A DNA stretch of 64,000 nucleotides. Source: Pseudonocardia endophytica (GTDB lineage Bacteria > Actinomycetota > Actinomycetes > Mycobacteriales > Pseudonocardiaceae). Below are positions 59,623 through 64,000 of this stretch, one piece after another. Both the position numbers and the translations under genes were made by a program. The DNA lies in assembly GCF_004339565.1 (NCBI RefSeq), contig NZ_SMFZ01000001.1:744001-808000 (forward strand). Reading direction: 5' to 3'. Numbering within the stretch: the stretch's first letter is position 1; each line of letters starts with the position of its first letter. The notes beneath the pieces are model-generated. The model did no database searches. It had not been told where the DNA came from and saw nothing but the letters and a program-made list of their open reading frames with translations.

Positions 59623-60846
59623 ATGAGCCAGTCGACCGTCCAGAACGAGGGAACCCGGATGCCGCTGCACATGCGGCGCGACGGGATCGACCCGGTCCCC
59701 GAGCTCGGGGCCCACCGGTCCGACGACGAGATCCCGGTCATCACCACGACGTTCGGCACGCAGGCCTACCTCGTGACCCGCTACGAGGACGTCCGTGAGG
59801 TGCTCGGCGACGCCGCCACGTTCGGCAACACGGCCGACCTCCGCAGGCGACAGGGCGGTGCGATGGCCGAGATCAGCGACGAGGAGGCGGCCCGGATGCG
59901 GGCCGGCCAGCTCCTCGCCCAGGACCCGCCGGACCACACCCGGCTGCGCCGCATGCTGACCCGCGAGTTCACCCAGAAGCGGATGCGCATGCTGGAACCG
60001 CGGATCACCGAGATCGTCGACGCGCGCCTGGACGCGATGGAGCAGGCCGGCCCGCCGGCCGACCTCGTCGCGGACTTCGCGCTGCCGATCCCGTCGCTGG
60101 TGATCTGCGAGCTGCTCGGCGTCCCGTACGCCGACCGCGCCGAGTTCCAGTCCCGCTCGAACCGGCTGCTCGACCTGTCCCGTGACCCCGAGGACCGGCT
60201 CGCCGCCGGCCGGGAGAACCGGGCGTACATGTCGCAGCTCTGCGCGGACGCCAGGGCGAACCCCGGCGACGACATCCTCGGTGCGCTCGTCCGCGACCAC
60301 GGCGACGACCTCACCCACGACGAGCTGACCGGCATCGCCGGGCTGTTGCTGATCGCCGGGCACGAGACGACGTCGAACATGCTGGGGCTCGGCACGCTCG
60401 CGCTGCTGCAGCGCCCCGAGCAGGCCGCGCTCGTGCGCGACGACCCGGACATGACCAGGGCGGGCGTCGAGGAGCTGATGCGGTTCCTGTCCATCGTGCA
60501 CTCCGGCGTGCCGCGGCTGGTCATGCGGGACACCGAGATCCGCGGGACGGCGATCCCGAAGGACTCGCTCGTGCTGTGCTCGCTGCCCGCGGCGAACCGG
60601 GACCCGGAGCAGATCGACCGCCCGGACGAGCTGGACGTGTCGCGCGGCGCGGCAGGACACGTCGCGTTCGGGCACGGCGTGCACCACTGCCTCGGCGCGC
60701 CGCTGGCCCGGATGGAGATGGAGACTGCGTTCCCGGCGCTGCTGCGCCGCTTCCCGGCGCTGGCTCCCGCGGTGTCCGATGAGGACGTCGAGTTCCGCTC
60801 CTTCCACTTCATCTACGGGCTCAGGTCCCTGCCGGTCACCTGGTAA
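59623..60846 (+). CDS. Cytochrome P450 (CYP105/107-like)
   Basis: A 407-residue soluble P450. I-helix LLIAGHETTSN (Thr for O2 activation), K-helix EELMR (ExxR) and heme loop FGHGVHHCLGAPLARME (Cys ligand) are intact. The SIVHSGVPRLVMRDTEIRG segment is typical of CYP105 relatives that oxidise xenobiotics or macrolides. ATG with GGAGG 8 nt upstream. No ferredoxin or ferredoxin reductase is adjacent. A TetR gene follows in the same direction. Confidence 0.93.
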   Translation: MSQSTVQNEGTRMPLHMRRDGIDPVPELGAHRSDDEIPVITTTFGTQAYLVTRYEDVREVLGDAATFGNTADLRRRQGGAMAEISDEEAARMRAGQLLAQDPPDHTRLRRMLTREFTQKRMRMLEPRITEIVDARLDAMEQAGPPADLVADFALPIPSLVICELLGVPYADRAEFQSRSNRLLDLSRDPEDRLAAGRENRAYMSQLCADARANPGDDILGALVRDHGDDLTHDELTGIAGLLLIAGHETTSNMLGLGTLALLQRPEQAALVRDDPDMTRAGVEELMRFLSIVHSGVPRLVMRDTEIRGTAIPKDSLVLCSLPAANRDPEQIDRPDELDVSRGAAGHVAFGHGVHHCLGAPLARMEMETAFPALLRRFPALAPAVSDEDVEFRSFHFIYGLRSLPVTW

Positions 60847-60865
60847 CGGCCGCTACTCTGCGGCG

Positions 60866-61468
60866 GTGGACCCGTCCCCTCCGGGGGCGGCGACGCCCCT
60901 GCGGGCCGACGCCGCCCGCAACCATCGCCGGATCGTCGAGGCGGCGGCGGAGGCGTTCGAGTCCGACGGGCCGGACGTCCCGCTCGAGGAGATCGCGCGT
61001 CGGGCCGGACTCGGTGTGGCCACGCTCTACCGGCGGTTCCGGACCCGCGAGGCGCTGGTCCGGGCCGTCGTGGAGGAGCTGTTCGCCGCCGAGGTGGAGC
61101 CGACAGCGGACGTCGACACCGGCGATCCGTGGGCGGACCTCGTCGGCGCGCTGAGCCGGGCGCTGGACGTGATCGCGGGGCGGACCGTGATCCTCAAGCT
61201 CGCGCGCGACTCCGCCGCGTACGACGTGGACACGGTGCACCGCTACGGACGGGCGCTGGGCAGGCTGCTCGACCGCGCGCGTGACGCCGGGGTGGTCCGG
61301 CCGGAGCTCACCGTGCGGGACCTCTCCGCAGTGCTGATCATGGCCATCACGATCGCGCGCCACGGCGATCCCGGCGGCGCGGACCGGCGCCGCTACCTGG
61401 GGCTGCTGACCGACGGGTTGCGTCCGGCGCCGGAGCCGTTGCCGCCCGCCGGGCCGGAGTCCTCGTGA
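60866..61468 (+). CDS. TetR family regulator next to P450
   Basis: A 200-residue protein. N-terminal HTH: NHRRIVEAAAEAFESDGPDVPLEEIARRAGLGVATLYRRFRTREAL, the YRRF variant common in actinobacteria. TACTCT lies 6 nt before GTG 60866, a leaderless start independent of the P450 promoter. It may repress the P450 and itself. It is followed by a GAP-family gene 7 bp away. Confidence 0.9.
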   Translation: MDPSPPGAATPLRADAARNHRRIVEAAAEAFESDGPDVPLEEIARRAGLGVATLYRRFRTREALVRAVVEELFAAEVEPTADVDTGDPWADLVGALSRALDVIAGRTVILKLARDSAAYDVDTVHRYGRALGRLLDRARDAGVVRPELTVRDLSAVLIMAITIARHGDPGGADRRRYLGLLTDGLRPAPEPLPPAGPESS

Positions 61469-61475
61469 GCCCGTC

Positions 61476-62153
61476 GTGAGCCCCGAAGCCCTCGCGCTCG
61501 GGTTGCTGAGCGCCGTGCGGGCGACCCCGCTGGCGATCGTCTACGCGCTGCTGGCCTCCGACCGGCCCCGACGGCTGCTGTCCGGCTACGTCGCCGCGGG
61601 CCTCGTCGTCAGCCTGGCGGCCGGGCTGGTGATCGTCACGACGTTCGACGGCACGGCACGCGACCCGGAGGCGCGGTCCGGCCGGTACGCGATCGACGCC
61701 GCGCTGGGCGTCGCGGCGCTGCTCTACGCCGTGCTGTACGCGACCGGCCGGATCGGGAACCGGACCCCCGACTCTCCCCCGGTGCCGCTCGAGGAGCGGC
61801 TGCCGTGGGGCATCGGCCGACGGCTCCGCCACCCGACCGTCCCGCTCGCCGCGCTGGCCGGGGCGGCCACGAACCTGCCGGGGCTGTTCTACGTGGCCGC
61901 GCTCGTCGCCGTCCTGGAGACGCAGCCGACGCCGGCGAACGGGGTGTTCCAGGTCGTCGTCTACAACGTGCTGCGGTTCGCGGTGCCACTCGCCGGCCTG
62001 GTGCTCGTCGTGCTCGGCCCGGACCGCACGCGCGCCGTGATCGACGGCGTCCAGGACTGGGCACGACGGCGTCGGCGCGTGCTGCTGATCGGTGTGTCCG
62101 TCGTGGTGGGCGTGTACCTGACCGTGAAGGGCGTGCTCGGCCTGCTCGGCTGA
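61476..62153 (+). CDS. GAP family (Sap, sulfolipid-1-addressing) membrane protein
   Basis: A 225-residue protein with six TM helices: LGLLSAVRATPLAIVYALLAS, then LSGYVAAGLVVSLAAGLVI, and a C-terminal VLLIGVSVVVGVYLTVKGVLGLL helix. Related to the GAP/SfLAP family that in mycobacteria helps export glycolipids. Role here unknown. It follows the TetR gene by 7 bp and may be cotranscribed with it. Confidence 0.82.
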   Translation: MSPEALALGLLSAVRATPLAIVYALLASDRPRRLLSGYVAAGLVVSLAAGLVIVTTFDGTARDPEARSGRYAIDAALGVAALLYAVLYATGRIGNRTPDSPPVPLEERLPWGIGRRLRHPTVPLAALAGAATNLPGLFYVAALVAVLETQPTPANGVFQVVVYNVLRFAVPLAGLVLVVLGPDRTRAVIDGVQDWARRRRRVLLIGVSVVVGVYLTVKGVLGLLG

Positions 62154-62158
62154 CGCCA

Positions 62159-62707
62159 CTAGGGCGCGACGCGCACGACCGTGAGCTCGACCAGGTCGGT
62201 GACGTAGCGACCGCCCCGGCCGTCGCCGGGCACGACCAGGCGCGGCCTCGCGAGCGGCTTCCCGTCCTGGACGGTCGCGACGAGGACCTGGGTGTTCGCG
62301 AAGTCCGGCGCGAACTCGCCGTAGGCGACCAGTGCCTGGTAGCCGTCGGTCGCCCTGCCGAGCACGGCGAACGACAGGAACGGGTTCTTGCCGGGCGCCG
62401 GGGCCAGCGCCGACGTCGGCAGGATGTCGGAGAGCAGGGCGCCGCGGAACGTGTGTGCCTCGAGTGCCGTGCCGCTCCGGAACGTCGCCGGCACGGTCTT
62501 CTGCGGGTAGCTCGCGAGCTTCGCGGGCGTCAACGTGAACGGCGTCGCGACGTCACCGGTGACCGCGACGTCGCCCGGCGCGAGCGCCTGCGGCGAGGCC
62601 GTCTGCGCGACGGGCGCGACGGCCGTCACCACCGGAGCCGAGCCGCAGCCGGCGAGCAGGGCGCAGAGCAGGACCGGTAGCAGGAGGAACCAGCGCAGAC
62701 GCGGCAT
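62159..62707 (-). CDS. Lipoprotein with molybdopterin-oxidoreductase-like fold
   Basis: A 182-residue lipoprotein: LLLPVLLCALLAGCGS, lipobox Cys about residue 21. The domain has FTLTPAKLASYPQKTV, FRGALLSDILP and GGRYVTDLVELTVV, matching the small Oxidored_molyb-like proteins. The conserved Mo-ligand Cys of sulfite oxidase is missing, because no Cys follows the lipobox, so it may not bind the cofactor catalytically. Converges on the GAP gene with a 5-bp gap. Confidence 0.75.
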   Translation of the reverse strand: MPRLRWFLLLPVLLCALLAGCGSAPVVTAVAPVAQTASPQALAPGDVAVTGDVATPFTLTPAKLASYPQKTVPATFRSGTALEAHTFRGALLSDILPTSALAPAPGKNPFLSFAVLGRATDGYQALVAYGEFAPDFANTQVLVATVQDGKPLARPRLVVPGDGRGGRYVTDLVELTVVRVAP

Positions 62708-62754
62708 GAGCCGGGATCATGCACCGCTCCTGCGGAGACGGCAAGAGCCCGGTG

Positions 62755-63786
62755 TCAGCGGCCGAACCGGTCCGGGTGCAGCACGCGAGCCAGGGTCGCG
62801 ACGGCGTCCGCGTTCCGGATCCCCGGGCTGATCTCGGCGAACGTGATCGGCACGAGCCGGCCGTCGCGCACGGCGGGCACCTGCGCCAGTGCCGGGTCGG
62901 CGCGCAGCTCGGCGATCGTCCTCGTCGCCGCTCCGAGCTCCTCGTCGGCCCCGCAGCACGACGGCACGACGATCACGTCCGGACGCGCCGCGATCAACGC
63001 CTCGGTGTCGACCCGCTTCATCCGCCCGTCGATCTCCGGGAACGCCTGCGTCCCACCGGCCGTCTCGATGATCGTCGTCGCGACGTCACCGGTGCCGAAC
63101 ACGCGCATCGGCCCGCTGCCGCCCGGACGGTTCACCATCGCCACCCGCGGGCGCTCCGCGACTCCGGCCAGACGCTCCTGCGTGGACGCGACCGTGGCGC
63201 GCATGCGCTCCACGATCCCGGTGGCGCGGTCCGGTTCGCCGAGCAGCCGCCCGAGGTCGGACAGGTCGGCGTAGACGGACTCGAGCGAGGCGTCGTTCGC
63301 GGCGAGCGACGTCTGTCCGGCGCCGTCGACGCTCGGGCAGAACGAGCGGAACACGTAGGCGTTGGCGCCAAGGGCCGCCAGTTCGGCGCGCGTGCCGAGC
63401 CCCTCCCTGCTGACCGCGCCGGTGAACCCGGAGACGACCAGGTCCGGGGCGAGCCGCAGCACCTCCTCGCGGCTCGGGTACTCCTCCGGGAAGTACTCCT
63501 GCGGATGGAACCGGGAGGCGATGTCCTGCGGGAGCCGGTTGTCCAGGTACGCCGCACCGACGACCCGGTCCCCCGCCCCGAGCGCGTAGACCGCCTCGAT
63601 GCCGTTCTGGAACGCCGCGAAGATCCGTTCCGGTGGGACGAGCGGGACGTCGGCTCCACAGTTGCGCAACGCCTCGGCGGCCTTCGGCGGGGCGGCTGCC
63701 GGGGCGCCGCACCCGGCGATCACCGCCGCCCCCGCCAGCAGCAGGGCCAGCGCGACACCCGGCCGCCGTCGTCGATCATTCACCAC
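62755..63786 (-). CDS. ABC transporter substrate-binding lipoprotein (iron-siderophore/cobalamin type)
   Basis: A 343-residue FecB/BtuF-like binding protein: LALLLAGAAVIAGCGAP lipobox, then two lobes linked by a long helix. PSREEVLRLAPDLVVSGFTG and AARPDVIVVPSCCG are the usual class III patterns. It contains four additional Cys after the lipobox, possibly disulfide-paired. No permease or ATPase gene is in the window, so it appears orphan or belongs to a system elsewhere. GTG start at 63786. Confidence 0.85.
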   Translation of the reverse strand: MVNDRRRRPGVALALLLAGAAVIAGCGAPAAAPPKAAEALRNCGADVPLVPPERIFAAFQNGIEAVYALGAGDRVVGAAYLDNRLPQDIASRFHPQEYFPEEYPSREEVLRLAPDLVVSGFTGAVSREGLGTRAELAALGANAYVFRSFCPSVDGAGQTSLAANDASLESVYADLSDLGRLLGEPDRATGIVERMRATVASTQERLAGVAERPRVAMVNRPGGSGPMRVFGTGDVATTIIETAGGTQAFPEIDGRMKRVDTEALIAARPDVIVVPSCCGADEELGAATRTIAELRADPALAQVPAVRDGRLVPITFAEISPGIRNADAVATLARVLHPDRFGR

Positions 63787-63934
63787 GCGACCAACCTACG
63801 TCATCTCATCTGAACAGACAGACATGTGTGACGGATCGCCCGGATGCCGGATTTGCCGGACCCGGACGGCGGCTACGTTGTGCGACAGCCGCATCGGCAA
63901 CGACGCCTGCGCGGCACCGCCACCGGAGGTCGCG

Positions 63935-64000
63935 ATGACGGACGTGGGAACGGCACCATCCGAGAGCACCCTGCGCCGCGTCGCGGTCGCGGCACTCTCG
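63935..64000 (+). CDS. Start of a gene, probable MHS-type MFS transporter, 3' truncated
   Basis: ATG at 63935 with GGAGG 5 nt upstream opens a frame to the window edge. The 22 visible residues (ending ESTLRRVAVAALS) resemble the cytoplasmic N-terminus of MHS transporters, which usually continues into GTxIEWYDFF. Too little is visible for more than a tentative call. It is divergent from the binding-protein gene with a 148-bp gap. Confidence 0.4.
   Translation, partial: MTDVGTAPSESTLRRVAVAALS

Overview
The window comes from a high-GC actinobacterium. Nearly every codon ends in G or C, GTG starts are common, stop/start overlaps of the ATGA and GTGA type are frequent, and many genes look leaderless. 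The gene complement (CobN/CobG/CobIJ-type aerobic cobalamin synthesis, class I PHA synthase with phasin, Arr, GAP-family protein, DUF3039/DUF3099/DUF7455 small proteins, HrdB-like sigma factor) points to Pseudonocardiaceae, probably Pseudonocardia or a close relative. The genus is an inference from gene content. No rRNA, tRNA, transposase, prophage or CRISPR array was recognised.

Layout. 1-4740: end of a phytase-like esterase gene, then cobN behind a cobalamin riboswitch. 4757-9714: an organic-acid operon (isocitrate-lyase/PEP-mutase family lyase, aconitase-family large and small subunits, MHS-type transporter) with a divergent IclR regulator. 9718-14932: a xylose-type ABC importer operon (xylF, a half-size xylG, xylH) with a ROK repressor. 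15198-19116: cobG-cobH-cobIJ. 19225-24604: membrane protein, HAD enzymes, a DSD1-like PLP enzyme, a zinc alcohol dehydrogenase, and cobK. 24674-28915: a secreted apiosidase-like glycosidase and a thiamine-precursor ABC importer behind a TPP riboswitch. 28981-34573: Ldh2-type dehydrogenase, GAF protein, DMT exporter, SF2 helicase. 34603-43725: methyltransferases, a PHA-synthase paralogue that has lost its catalytic Cys and His, an intracellular PHA-depolymerase-like hydrolase, AMP nucleosidase with an ArsR regulator, HhH-GPD protein and dtd. 43845-48394: the main PHA locus (phasin, XRE regulator, PhaC, divergent PhaC-like hydrolase). 48571-51809: group-2 sigma factor, flavin reductases, TetR. 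51806-56958: ABC-F protein, then a Rieske/amidohydrolase/Arr operon and a TetR gene with a tetO-like operator. 56969-64000: HAD phosphatase, pseudouridine salvage (psuK, psuG), P450 with TetR, GAP protein, two lipoproteins, and the start of a probable MFS transporter.

How genes work together. Cobalamin synthesis is scattered (cobN, cobG-H-IJ, cobK) and one unit carries a B12 riboswitch. PHA metabolism occupies two loci. Thiamine and xylose uptake are complete three-component importers. Rifamycin inactivation (Arr) and ribosome protection (ABC-F) lie within 4 kb of each other beside two TetR regulators.

The least explained signal is sequence embedded inside genes. Thirty-bp units, mostly in dimers, are inserted in frame in cobN, cobG and the thiamine permease. 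Three 61-bp palindromic units sit in the linker of cobIJ. A separate element carrying a GTGAGCGAGC start appears at the beginning of cobIJ and, as a 77-bp insertion flanked by a 16-bp direct repeat, between the flavin reductase and FMN reductase genes.
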